In this document: positions 1-8,163 of the stretch, piece by piece
Layout: every line of letters begins with the position of its first letter
Numbering within the stretch: the first letter of the stretch is position 1
Source: Bacteroidaceae bacterium
GTDB taxonomy: Bacteria > Bacteroidota > Bacteroidia > Bacteroidales > Bacteroidaceae
Assembly: GCA_017541025.1 (NCBI GenBank)
Contig: JAFXZY010000084.1
Location: 1-47,704 of the forward strand
DNA: 47,704 nt
Direction: 5' to 3'
Program-made: the position numbers and the translations under genes
Notes under the pieces: model-generated
Databases searched by the model: none
What the model was told of the DNA's origin: nothing
The model's input: the letters and a program-made list of their open reading frames with translations, nothing else

Positions 1-42
1 AATATAATATAATAATAAAAATTTTTCTCCCACTAAACCAAA

Positions 43-65
43 ACTGTATACTGTATACTGTATAC
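43..65. repeat. Short tandem repeat, 7-bp unit ACTGTAT x3
   Basis: Three perfect copies of ACTGTAT sit in AT-rich sequence at the left edge of the window. It resembles the other short tandem repeats scattered between genes here. No coding function is seen. Confidence 0.8.
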
Positions 66-112
66 CATGAAAAATATTTAATAAAAATTTAGAAAATTAT
101 TTCTAAAATATT

Positions 113-142
113 TTGTCATTCTAAAAAATTGTTGTACCTTCG
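113..142 (+). promoter_or_regulatory. Bacteroidetes-type promoter
   Basis: TTG at 113-115, 19 nt, then TACCTTCG at 135-142, one base off the TAnnTTTG consensus. It points at the broken reading frame that starts at 161. Confidence 0.45.
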
Positions 143-160
143 CAGTGCCAAAGGAAAGGG

Positions 161-277
161 ATGAAAAATTACCCCCACACGAGGCGGTAAAAATTCTTAC
201 GTGCACTAAAGAATAATCCCCAACTTGGCCTTCCCAGCGGGGAAGAAAACACATTCAAAAAATTATTGACATATTGA
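161..277 (+). pseudogene. Short reading frame interrupted by one TAA codon
   Basis: An ATG at 161 opens MKNYPHTRR and stops at TAA 188-190. The same frame then continues for 28 sense codons with protein-like composition (NNPQLGLPSGEE) to a TGA at 275-277. A promoter-like element lies just upstream. It could be a small gene broken by a nonsense mutation, or a 9-residue leader peptide followed by chance coding. I do not recognise the family. It ends 6 bp before the convergent GH78 gene. Confidence 0.3.
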
Positions 278-283
278 TACAAC

Positions 284-2494
284 CTACCCTTTGAGCACAT
301 GCTGTCCGCTCTTCAGCGTCTGCCTTTTCCCATTGGGGAAGACGATTTCTGCCGAGGTGCCCTGAGGTACACTGACATTGAGTTCCAGCCTCCTGCCCTT
401 CCTCTGGATGCTCACCTTTATCCTGCCGCTCGAGCTCTCCACCGTACAAGCCGCACGATTCAGGTATCCCAGCTGAGGACAGATGCGGAACGTACGGAAT
501 CCTGGCGAAGTGGGCTCTACCCCGCAAACCTTCTGACTCAGGATAGTCAGGGGCCCGCCACTCCAGCCGTGATTATACGTGCCCCAGCAAGCGTTCACCA
601 TAGGCTCGCCCGGCTTAGGCTTTGCCCCCTCAGGCAACCAGTTTTCCGGCAGTGTGGTCAGTCCGGGGAAATCCAGCATAGGCTTGTAGCGCTTGCGGAT
701 ACGGTCGAGTCCCGCGTCGGGAGCCTTCATCTGGAACAGAGCCTCCAGAACGTATTTCTCCATGTAGGGGCTTGCGTGACACTCCTTGGTCAGACAGGCC
801 GTAAGGGACGGATATTTATCCGCAGATGCCAGACCCGACACAACAGCCAGCGCATTTCCCCGGTCGTCGGTCTCCCCGGCATAGTCAGGCGAACGGTACA
901 CGCCGTCTTTCCAGAACCTCCGGTCGAAGTTCTCCTCCATCTTCGTCATCATGCTGCTTATCTGAGCCACATCGGCAGTCTTGCCCAGCATCTTTGCCAA
1001 CTCCAGTTCACCCTTCAGGGCAAGATAGTACCAGCAATTCTGCAGGAGCAGTTGGTCGATGTTCTCGCCCCAGTCGCCCCAGAACCAGTCTCCGTAACGC
1101 AGGACAGCCAGTCCGTCGGCATCCGTCTGCCAGACATCATGAAGATAGCGGTGCAGGCGAGGATAATGCGTCCTGACGACAGAGAAATCGTTGCCGTAAT
1201 AGCATTGAGTATAGATGCCATACCAGCCGCAGGTAGCCAGAATCTGACTGGGCAGTTCCTTGTTCCAGTTTCCCGCAGGACAAGGCGAGTAGAGCACACC
1301 ATCGGCACGCTGCCAGTTGAAAAGCTCGTTCAGGCCCTTGAAGCCCAGCTGTGCTCCCTCCGGACTCAACGAATAATACGCCTCGCCCAACTCGTTGACA
1401 GCATCGCCCCACCACTGACCGCGTTCACGGTCCGGGCAGTCCATGTAGTTGTCCCGCATCGTGATGTAGAGCGTCCGCTGGGCACGCTTCCACAACTCGT
1501 TGAAGAACGTATCGTCGCACTGGAAAGGCTCCACGAAGTCGCATCCGTATCCCGTCTCGCGGAACTTCACCTCCTCCATCTCCACGCCTTCGGGCAGGAT
1601 ATACCACACCTCGTGCCCGTTGAACCATCCGAAGTTCTCGTACTCCTGCTCCCCCTTACGGGTGATGAACTCACATCGGGGAGTTGGCGATCCGCCTATC
1701 ATGTGAACGTCCGTCTGTATCCTGATGAGCAGCCCTTCTTCGGCAGATTTCAGCTTCATGTAAGGCGTACACTGGCAGTTGTACGGAAGCCGGCACACCA
1801 ACGTGTCGCCGTGTCGCTCCGTACTCACATAATCCTTCAGTCCGTAATCCTTCCACTGGGGAATAGGCCGCTTGACGAGCCGGCCCAGGGTGCAGTTCCC
1901 GACATCGACAGGCAAGACTTCTTCCAGACCGTATGTGTAGCTGTTCTTGTACCAGCCTTGCTCCTCTTTCCTGGCATCGAAGCGAATGTTGCTTTCCGAG
2001 ATGCGGTAGTTCGGCTTCGGCTCGCCTGTCTCGCCGTATGCGCCATAGACAGCACCTCGCCACGTCTTGTCGGAACAGATGTCCACCCCGTCGGCCCTGG
2101 CCTCGAAGAGAAGGCCTGCCGTTCCGCTGCTGACATGACTGAAGCCGTTCAAGCCGAAATACCACGTCAGCACAGCTATCAGATTCTCGCCGGGCTTCAG
2201 GTAAGGTGCTATCTCCACCTCATCGTAATAGCTTGCATTGGGTGCCGGTCCCCGTTTCAGCCCTCCCTCGAAAACGACGAGCTGCTCATTGATGTAAAGC
2301 CAATACTTGGAATCTGTTGCAATCTTTGCCTTCACAGAGGCAGGCACCTTCTCCACGTTCGCCTTTTTGCGCCAAAGCATCCACGTATTGGGGCGACTCT
2401 GATGATGCTCCAGTGTCAGGAACTGTCCCTTCCAGTCATCAGCCTGCCCCAGAAGAGGAAATGCCACGAGAAGTGTTAACAGGAAATATCTCAT
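284..2494 (-). CDS. GH78-type alpha-L-rhamnosidase-like glycoside hydrolase, secreted
   Basis: The product is 736 residues and is predicted to cleave terminal alpha-L-rhamnose or a related sugar from plant or microbial glycans in the periplasm or at the surface. The start at MRYFLLTLLVAFPLLGQADD is chosen because it gives a clean signal peptide; an upstream in-frame ATG would only add a tail encoded by a GC-rich palindromic repeat. An N-terminal beta-sandwich region (YWLYINEQL) is followed by an (alpha/alpha)6 barrel with DCPDRERGQWWGDA at residues 352-365, the counterpart of the GH78 acid-residue motif DCPxRxERxGW. A C-terminal beta domain ends the protein. The motif differs somewhat from canonical GH78, so the exact substrate is open. 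It lies downstream of the GH97 gene on the same strand and may be co-transcribed. Confidence 0.8.
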   Translation of the reverse strand: MRYFLLTLLVAFPLLGQADDWKGQFLTLEHHQSRPNTWMLWRKKANVEKVPASVKAKIATDSKYWLYINEQLVVFEGGLKRGPAPNASYYDEVEIAPYLKPGENLIAVLTWYFGLNGFSHVSSGTAGLLFEARADGVDICSDKTWRGAVYGAYGETGEPKPNYRISESNIRFDARKEEQGWYKNSYTYGLEEVLPVDVGNCTLGRLVKRPIPQWKDYGLKDYVSTERHGDTLVCRLPYNCQCTPYMKLKSAEEGLLIRIQTDVHMIGGSPTPRCEFITRKGEQEYENFGWFNGHEVWYILPEGVEMEEVKFRETGYGCDFVEPFQCDDTFFNELWKRAQRTLYITMRDNYMDCPDRERGQWWGDAVNELGEAYYSLSPEGAQLGFKGLNELFNWQRADGVLYSPCPAGNWNKELPSQILATCGWYGIYTQCYYGNDFSVVRTHYPRLHRYLHDVWQTDADGLAVLRYGDWFWGDWGENIDQLLLQNCWYYLALKGELELAKMLGKTADVAQISSMMTKMEENFDRRFWKDGVYRSPDYAGETDDRGNALAVVSGLASADKYPSLTACLTKECHASPYMEKYVLEALFQMKAPDAGLDRIRKRYKPMLDFPGLTTLPENWLPEGAKPKPGEPMVNACWGTYNHGWSGGPLTILSQKVCGVEPTSPGFRTFRICPQLGYLNRAACTVESSSGRIKVSIQRKGRRLELNVSVPQGTSAEIVFPNGKRQTLKSGQHVLKG

Positions 2495-2512
2495 AATACG
2501 GTTTGCGGTTTC

Positions 2513-2550
2513 AGCCTCTCCCCCCCGCCCTCTCCGAGGAGAGGGAGCCA
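2513..2550. repeat. GC-rich palindromic interspersed repeat, copy 1
   Basis: A C-rich arm followed by CCCTCTCCGAGGAGAGGG at 2528-2545, just upstream of the GH78 start. It belongs to the repeat family also found at 3952, 21631, 38531, 41841, 46641 and 47247. Confidence 0.65.
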
Positions 2551-2600
2551 AGATTAGGGATTGGCGTTTTAGTTTTTGACCTTCGGTCTTTCGTCTTTCG

Positions 2601-4631
2601 TTAATAAATCACCGCACCGCCATTGGGCTGGACAGTCAGCTTTACGTTTCCCTTCTTATCTGCCTTTATGGGCAGGACGGCCGAACCTGTTATGTTGCCT
2701 TTCTTGTCAGCCTGATCCGCAAGGAGGTTCTTTACACCAAACTCGCTGAGGTTAAGCGTCAGGATAAGCGGCTCCTTCTTGGCATTCAGGGCTGCGATAT
2801 ACCAGCGGTCGGCATGGCGGCGAGCCAGCACGACAAACTTGCCAGGATAGCCGTCGATGAAACGTGTTTCGTCCCAAGTGGTGGGAATGGTCTTCAGGAA
2901 ATCCAACTCATGCCGGGGAAGTTCCTGCAAGTTGTTGGGCTGGATGGCAATACACTGAACGGCAGCCTGATTGGTAAAGGCAGTTGCTATCTCGAACACA
3001 TCGGTTGTCTTACGCGAATGACGCCCCTTGTTGTCCTTCGAGAGGTACTTGTTCATGATTACCCCACCCCAATCCATGGTACCTACGGCATTACGGCAGA
3101 AGGGATGCAGGGTCAGATCGAAAGGCTCCTGAATGGCGGCATTCTCGCCGAAGAAGACATTCTCGCTAGCCAAGACAGCCTCGCTGGCGATATAGTTGGG
3201 GTACATACGTTCCCAGCCGCGGGGAATGGTACAGCCGTGGAAGATACACTGGATGCCGTAGCGGTTGGCATCGAAGAGGATATCCTCGTAAAGCTTCATC
3301 GTTTCCTGCTTGTCGCCGGCAAAGAAATCCACCTTGATGCCCTTCACGCCTATGCGCTGCAGCCAGGCCATCTCGCGGTCGCGGGCGATGCTGTTATTCA
3401 TGATGTTGCGTGGTGTCTGCGGCGCATCGTTCCAGGCTCCGTTCGAGTTGTACCACAGCATCAGCGAAACGCCCTTCTGCCGGGCATACTTAGAAAGCTC
3501 CTCTATGCGTTCACGACCTATACGCTCGTCCCACCAGTTGTCCACCAGACAGAACTCGTAGCCCATGGCAGCGGCGAGGTCGATGAACTTCACCTGATCG
3601 TCATAATTAATGCTGTTATCCTGCCAGATGAGCCAGCTCCAGGTGTACCTTGCGGATGAGTGGAGAGTGGAGAGTGTAGAGTTTAGAGGATATCGGGGTC
3701 CTACCACATCATAGGGGATGGTAGTCTCTACGATAGGTTTCAATGTCTCTCCTACCGTAATGGTTCGCCAGGGAGTAGCACCGGGAAGGGCTATCTGCGC
3801 CCCTGTAGAGCCGAAGCCGTTATTCTCGCCCTCCTGCGGATAGGCAATGGTGTAGCCTGCTCCCGAATGGTAATCGGAAAGGTGAGAGCCGCAATATTGA
3901 CCGTCAACGCCTGTCTCGCTAATCAGCATCCAACCGTCGGTTGAGAGTTGAAGCCCCCTCCCAGCCTCCCCCGAGGAGGAGGAGATATAAGAGAGTTGAG
4001 AGGCTGCGGGAAGATGGAAGAGGCAGGGGAAGGTGTAGCCCTGACCGAAAGTCGAACGGGTATTCATGGGTGCATCCGCACGATAGCCTTCCTCGTAGCT
4101 GGGCTTGGTACGCTCCCACCCTTTCATGGCATCAATCTGGGGACAGAGGAAGGTGGTGGTGCCTTCGGTCGGACAGAAAGAAGTTACCTCTTCTGTAATG
4201 ACGGCACACTTGGGGTTGTCTTTCTTAGGACGCGGAATGGTGTAACGGAATGCAATATCGTTGTCCTTCACAACAAGCTCGACCGTCATCTGCAACTTCT
4301 GTGCATTCTCGAAGGTAACATCGAGCGTATTAGCCTTGAAACTGATATTTGACTGCTTTACCTGCCACATACGGTAATCGCCGCTATAGGAACCCGGATG
4401 GTCCTCTGTGATGGCAAGGCCCTGCGTGAAGTCGGCAAAATCGGCCTTGAATCCTAACCTGGAAGGCAACAGGACAGGCTGTCCGTTCAGGGTTACGCTG
4501 TACGTGGCGAGGCCGCCATTGTCCTTGACAGTTACTTCGAGCTTGCCGTTGGGCGAAGCGATTTTCACATCTTTTGCCGTCATACCGAGGGGCAGCAGAA
4601 GAAGAGCGGATAAAAACAAGTGTTTCTTCAT
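2601..4631 (-). CDS. GH97 family alpha-glycosidase, secreted
   Basis: The product is 676 residues, a normal length for GH97 (SusB family). The signal peptide is MKKHLFLSALLLLPLGMTA. The N-terminal beta-super-sandwich (ASPNGKLEVTVKDNGG) is followed by a TIM barrel (YTWSWLIWQDNSINYDDQ; EFCLVDNWWDE) with GIKVDFFAGD, where Asp435 occupies the position of the nucleophile in retaining GH97 enzymes. Inverting SusB-type members are known to lack this Asp. ASEAVLASENVFFGE supplies candidate acid/base glutamates. Two in-frame segments look foreign: residues about 211-228 (SSSSGEAGRG), encoded by a GC-rich palindromic repeat, and about 313-325 (STLSTLHSS), encoded by GAGAGTG-type simple repeats. A TATCTTTG -7 element lies upstream on the minus strand at 4662-4669. 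Probably an alpha-glucosidase or alpha-galactosidase. Confidence 0.9.
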   Translation of the reverse strand: MKKHLFLSALLLLPLGMTAKDVKIASPNGKLEVTVKDNGGLATYSVTLNGQPVLLPSRLGFKADFADFTQGLAITEDHPGSYSGDYRMWQVKQSNISFKANTLDVTFENAQKLQMTVELVVKDNDIAFRYTIPRPKKDNPKCAVITEEVTSFCPTEGTTTFLCPQIDAMKGWERTKPSYEEGYRADAPMNTRSTFGQGYTFPCLFHLPAASQLSYISSSSGEAGRGLQLSTDGWMLISETGVDGQYCGSHLSDYHSGAGYTIAYPQEGENNGFGSTGAQIALPGATPWRTITVGETLKPIVETTIPYDVVGPRYPLNSTLSTLHSSARYTWSWLIWQDNSINYDDQVKFIDLAAAMGYEFCLVDNWWDERIGRERIEELSKYARQKGVSLMLWYNSNGAWNDAPQTPRNIMNNSIARDREMAWLQRIGVKGIKVDFFAGDKQETMKLYEDILFDANRYGIQCIFHGCTIPRGWERMYPNYIASEAVLASENVFFGENAAIQEPFDLTLHPFCRNAVGTMDWGGVIMNKYLSKDNKGRHSRKTTDVFEIATAFTNQAAVQCIAIQPNNLQELPRHELDFLKTIPTTWDETRFIDGYPGKFVVLARRHADRWYIAALNAKKEPLILTLNLSEFGVKNLLADQADKKGNITGSAVLPIKADKKGNVKLTVQPNGGAVIY
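3952..3993. repeat. GC-rich palindromic repeat inserted in frame in the GH97 gene, copy 2
   Basis: AAGCCCCCTCCCAGCC followed by CCCGAGGAGGAGGAG inside the GH97 coding region, flanked on both sides by gagagttga-type simple repeats. The reading frame stays open. Confidence 0.7.
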
Positions 4632-4760
4632 TGCGTTTCTATTTTAAAGTCATTTGGGCAACAAAGATAAAAATAAATCTTCATTCTTCGCTCTTCATTC
4701 TTCAGTTTTTTGTAATTTTGCCACACATTGCTTTTTAACATCCACGAATAATGAAAATTG

Positions 4761-7121
4761 TTACTCCTGATAGTAAATGCGCTTTACGCGGGGGCTGATG
4801 CCTGTAAGAATCTCGTAGGGAATGGTGTCGATGATTTCTGAAAGAACGGATGGGGAGAGTTCCTCGCCAAAGATGAGCACAGAATCGCCCTCCTGACAGG
4901 GGATATCCGTTACATCAATCATGCAGACATCCATACAGATGTTTCCCACATAGCGGGCTTTCTGTCCGTTTACCAGACAGTAGCCGTTGCCACGTCCCAA
5001 GAGTCGGTCCAATCCGTCAGCATAACCGATGGGAATGCTGGCAATACGACTGTCGCGCTCCATAAACGTGCGTCGGCTATACCCTACACTATCGCCAGCA
5101 GGCACGTCGTGAATCTGAAGGATAGTTGTGCGCAGGGTACATACATTATTTATAAGTTGGTTGTTGCGACTGTTGATACCATAAAGACCAAGGCCCAGGC
5201 GCACCATCTCCATCTGACGCTCTGGGAAATGCTCTATGCCGGCGCTGTTGCACATGTGACGCAGTATCTGGTGATGGAAAGCTGCCTGCAACTGCTGACT
5301 GCCCTTCAGGAAAAGTTCGTACTGCCGGGCAGAGAAACTATCGAAATCGTCGTTGTCGCTTCCTACAAAATGAGAGAATACAGAGCGTGGGATAACAGCG
5401 TTCTGCTGTTTCAGACGTTCTACAAGCGTAGGCGTATCCTTCAGAGGGTCGAAACCCATGCGGTGCATTCCAGTATCCAGCTTAATGTGTATGGGGAAGT
5501 TTGTTACACACTCCTTCTTGGCAGCATGAACCAGCGCATCCAGCAAACGGAAGCTATAAACCTCTGGTTCCAGGTTATACTCGAAGAGTGTGTGGAAAGT
5601 ACTCATTTCGGGGTTCATGATTATTATATTTGCCGTGATGCCAGCATTGCGAAGTGCCACACCTTCATCGGCAACGGCAACAGCCAGATAATCCACACGG
5701 TGATCCTGCAAAATCTTTGCCACTTCGATAGCACCGGCTCCGTAGCCATCGGCCTTAACCATGCAGACCATCTTGGTCTCGGGCTTCAGGAAAGAACGGT
5801 AATAGTTCAGATTCTGCTCTATCGCACTTAGGTTCACCTCCAAGATAGTCTCGTGCACCTTCTGCTCCAACAAATCCGAGATCTGCTCGAAACAGAAAGA
5901 GCGGGCACCCTTTATCAGAATCAGTTGGTTGCGCAGAGAGCCAAAGAGCGGGCTCTGCAGGAACGACTCTGTGTTGGGGAAGAAACTGCATCGTGCCTGC
6001 AGGTTCTCGAAACAATGAGCGTGGGCAGAAATTACGGGACCTATTGCCACCAGTTGCTCTACGCCTTGCTGCTCAATCATCTGTGCCAGATGCGTGTAGA
6101 ACATCATGGGCGGAACACCCGTCTGCTGAATATCGCTCAGGATTAGGGTCTTGGATTTACCCTCACGCTCGGGTCGGCGGTTCATAAAATGCAGGGCAAT
6201 ATCCAAACTGTTCAGGTCGCTGTTATAAGAGTCGTTGATGAGTGTACAGTCACGTATGCCAGCCTTCACCTCAAGACGCATGGCCACAGGCTCAAGGTTT
6301 TTCAGGCGTTTCTCTATCACCTCGTCTTTCATGCCCAGATACTGGCAAACAACCCGACAGACGGCCTTATCATCGTCGATAGCATTGCCTGTGCTGTGCC
6401 AGGGAATGAGTTTGCACTTTAAGTTCAACTGCCGGATGCACTGGGTTACGATGGCGTCATCGGCAGGATAAATCAGGGTTTCTGCATCTTTGAAGAGTTG
6501 GAGTTTCTCCAAACATTTCTGCTCCAACGACTCGAAATTCTCCTGATGGGCAGCGCCTAAGCAGGTGAAGATTCCCAACGTGGGCTGTACAATGCGCTTC
6601 AGGGCTGCCATTTCGCCCGGCTGAGAGATAGCGGCCTCGAAAATACCTATCTGACTCTTCTCCCACAAGCCCCAAATGGAAAGAGGAACACCTATTTGGG
6701 AGTTATAGCTGCGAGGGCTGCGTGTAACCGTAAAATCGGGCGAAAGCATCTGATAGAGCCATTCCTTGACAACAGTCTTACCATTGCTGCCGGTAATGCC
6801 GAAGATGGGAATGGAGAACGAATCGCGATGCCGTTCGGCCAGTCGTTGCAATGCCTGCAAGGTATTGGGCACAAGCAGGAAGTTGGCATCGGGGAAATCG
6901 CCCTCAGGAACCACTTCCACCACAAACGCACGCACTCCCCTATCGTACAAATCGCGAATGTAGGCATGCCCGTCGCCCTTTCCGGTTCGGATGGCAAAAA
7001 AAAGTGTGCTTTCGGGAAAACTGAGGCTCCGGCTGTCGGTCAACAGCCAATCTATCTGCTGCTCATAGGTGCCTATCCTGTGAGCACCTATCAATATGGA
7101 GATATCACTTATCGAATACAT
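4761..7121 (-). CDS. Bifunctional MurF (UDP-MurNAc-tripeptide:D-Ala-D-Ala ligase) / alanine racemase fusion
   Basis: The product is 786 residues. The N-terminal half is MurF-like, with the ATP loop GITGSNGKT at residues 108-116; it would add D-Ala-D-Ala to the cytoplasmic peptidoglycan precursor. The C-terminal half is a fold-type III PLP alanine racemase: Lys456 in MVKADGYGAG is the expected Schiff-base lysine, and Tyr681 in VGYSRRTF the partner base. The fusion couples D-alanine supply with its use and is typical of Bacteroidetes. The start lies 2 bp after the stop of the GSCFA gene, so the two are likely one transcript. No signal peptide, as expected for a cytoplasmic enzyme. Confidence 0.95.
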   Translation of the reverse strand: MYSISDISILIGAHRIGTYEQQIDWLLTDSRSLSFPESTLFFAIRTGKGDGHAYIRDLYDRGVRAFVVEVVPEGDFPDANFLLVPNTLQALQRLAERHRDSFSIPIFGITGSNGKTVVKEWLYQMLSPDFTVTRSPRSYNSQIGVPLSIWGLWEKSQIGIFEAAISQPGEMAALKRIVQPTLGIFTCLGAAHQENFESLEQKCLEKLQLFKDAETLIYPADDAIVTQCIRQLNLKCKLIPWHSTGNAIDDDKAVCRVVCQYLGMKDEVIEKRLKNLEPVAMRLEVKAGIRDCTLINDSYNSDLNSLDIALHFMNRRPEREGKSKTLILSDIQQTGVPPMMFYTHLAQMIEQQGVEQLVAIGPVISAHAHCFENLQARCSFFPNTESFLQSPLFGSLRNQLILIKGARSFCFEQISDLLEQKVHETILEVNLSAIEQNLNYYRSFLKPETKMVCMVKADGYGAGAIEVAKILQDHRVDYLAVAVADEGVALRNAGITANIIIMNPEMSTFHTLFEYNLEPEVYSFRLLDALVHAAKKECVTNFPIHIKLDTGMHRMGFDPLKDTPTLVERLKQQNAVIPRSVFSHFVGSDNDDFDSFSARQYELFLKGSQQLQAAFHHQILRHMCNSAGIEHFPERQMEMVRLGLGLYGINSRNNQLINNVCTLRTTILQIHDVPAGDSVGYSRRTFMERDSRIASIPIGYADGLDRLLGRGNGYCLVNGQKARYVGNICMDVCMIDVTDIPCQEGDSVLIFGEELSPSVLSEIIDTIPYEILTGISPRVKRIYYQE

Positions 7122-7123
7122 TA

Positions 7124-8077
7124 TTATATATTATATTTTGCTTTTAGCATTTTTGCTTTTTTGTCCAATGAATCACGGAACATCTTATAACTGGCAGATT
7201 CGGGGTTGTTGGGCGTATGAAGCAAGCCGCTGCGAATGGGAGCATACTCTTGCAGATATTCCTGCATAGTGTCGCTCATTGCTGTTTTCACCAGACAATC
7301 CCAGATATAATCCACAGCCACACCTGAGGGGTGAAGCATATCCTCGGTGTAGAACCTGTAGTCGCGCAATTCGTCCATCATAATCTCGTAGGCAGGAAAA
7401 TAGGACACCTGAACGGGATACGTCTTACGCACCTCCTCAACAGCCAGCATCAAGGTTGATTTTGCTAACTGATTACCATGATACCCATATTTAGCGTAAC
7501 GGAACGGACTGATGGTAAAGACTATCTTCAAATTCGGGTTCTGCTCATACACATCATCCACCAGGGCCATCAGGGATTTTATACAATCAGGGAGCGACAG
7601 CCATTCCTCGCTGAAAAGCTTACAGGGTGCCTTATGGCAGTTGGCTACCACCATACCGTTGGCTTTCAGCTGATAGCACACATTGGTGCCAAGGGTGATG
7701 AACAGATAGTCGGCAGAGAGGATGGAGAGCCGTAACATCTGCAACGCTCCTTCTACAACATCTTTACATTCCTTCTCGGAGCTACCACTTATTTGTGTGC
7801 CCGCCCACCAACATCGCCATTCATCATCTATACGGAACAGAGGAATATTCATTTCATCGCAATGCAGAGCTGCATGCACCTGTAGCCGGACACTCTCGGG
7901 GTTATACAACACACCTAAAGGGTTACAGAGAGCTTGCAAACCATAGCTTTGGAATCGCTCTCCCATATATTGGGCAAAACACGAGCCGAGGAAGACCACG
8001 TGACCAGAAACAGACATGGGTTTTTCCCATTTGGGTACATCAATCTTCGTCCTAAAAAGATGCTCTTGGTTATTCAT
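7124..8077 (-). CDS. GSCFA domain protein
   Basis: The product is 317 residues starting at MNNQEHLFRTKID; an upstream in-frame ATG would lie at or ahead of the likely transcription start. The motif that names the family, GSCFA, is seen in VVFLGSCFAQYMGERF near residue 30, and the C-terminal half has MLHPSGVAVDYIW, reminiscent of a SGNH/GDSL-type Asp-x-x-His site (inference). The family is common in Bacteroidetes and alpha-proteobacteria and its biochemical role is not settled. It sits directly upstream of murF-alr, which suggests an envelope-related job, perhaps hydrolysis or transfer of acyl groups on a glycan. Confidence 0.85.
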   Translation of the reverse strand: MNNQEHLFRTKIDVPKWEKPMSVSGHVVFLGSCFAQYMGERFQSYGLQALCNPLGVLYNPESVRLQVHAALHCDEMNIPLFRIDDEWRCWWAGTQISGSSEKECKDVVEGALQMLRLSILSADYLFITLGTNVCYQLKANGMVVANCHKAPCKLFSEEWLSLPDCIKSLMALVDDVYEQNPNLKIVFTISPFRYAKYGYHGNQLAKSTLMLAVEEVRKTYPVQVSYFPAYEIMMDELRDYRFYTEDMLHPSGVAVDYIWDCLVKTAMSDTMQEYLQEYAPIRSGLLHTPNNPESASYKMFRDSLDKKAKMLKAKYNI

Positions 8078-8104
8078 TGACCAAAGATTATAATTTTTCT
8101 TGTA

Positions 8105-8141
8105 CAAAATTACGCAACTTCATCGAAAATATGTAATTTTG
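8105..8141. promoter_or_regulatory. Divergent -7 elements for the GSCFA operon (minus) and dxs (plus)
   Basis: TAATTTTG is present on the minus strand at 8105-8112, pointing at the GSCFA gene, and on the plus strand at 8134-8141, pointing at dxs. Both fit TAnnTTTG exactly. Neither has a clear TTG at the ideal distance, so strength is uncertain. Confidence 0.5.
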
Positions 8142-8163
8142 CATTATCAAAAAATGAATAATT

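Noticed and set aside
299-2479. A 726-codon open frame on the plus strand opposite the GH78-type gene
   Set aside because: It is the antisense shadow of a gene with clear domain motifs, its product has no recognisable motif, and its length follows from the codon bias of the real gene.
2814-3659. A 281-codon plus-strand frame opposite the GH97 gene
   Set aside because: Antisense shadow without motifs or promoter; the GH97 frame is convincing.
4713-4720. Plus-strand TAATTTTG between the GH97 and murF-alr genes
   Set aside because: No plus-strand gene follows for 3.4 kb and no TTG is at the right distance; likely a chance match in AT-rich DNA.
5109-5831. A 240-codon plus-strand frame opposite the alanine racemase domain
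   Set aside because: Antisense shadow of a strongly conserved enzyme.
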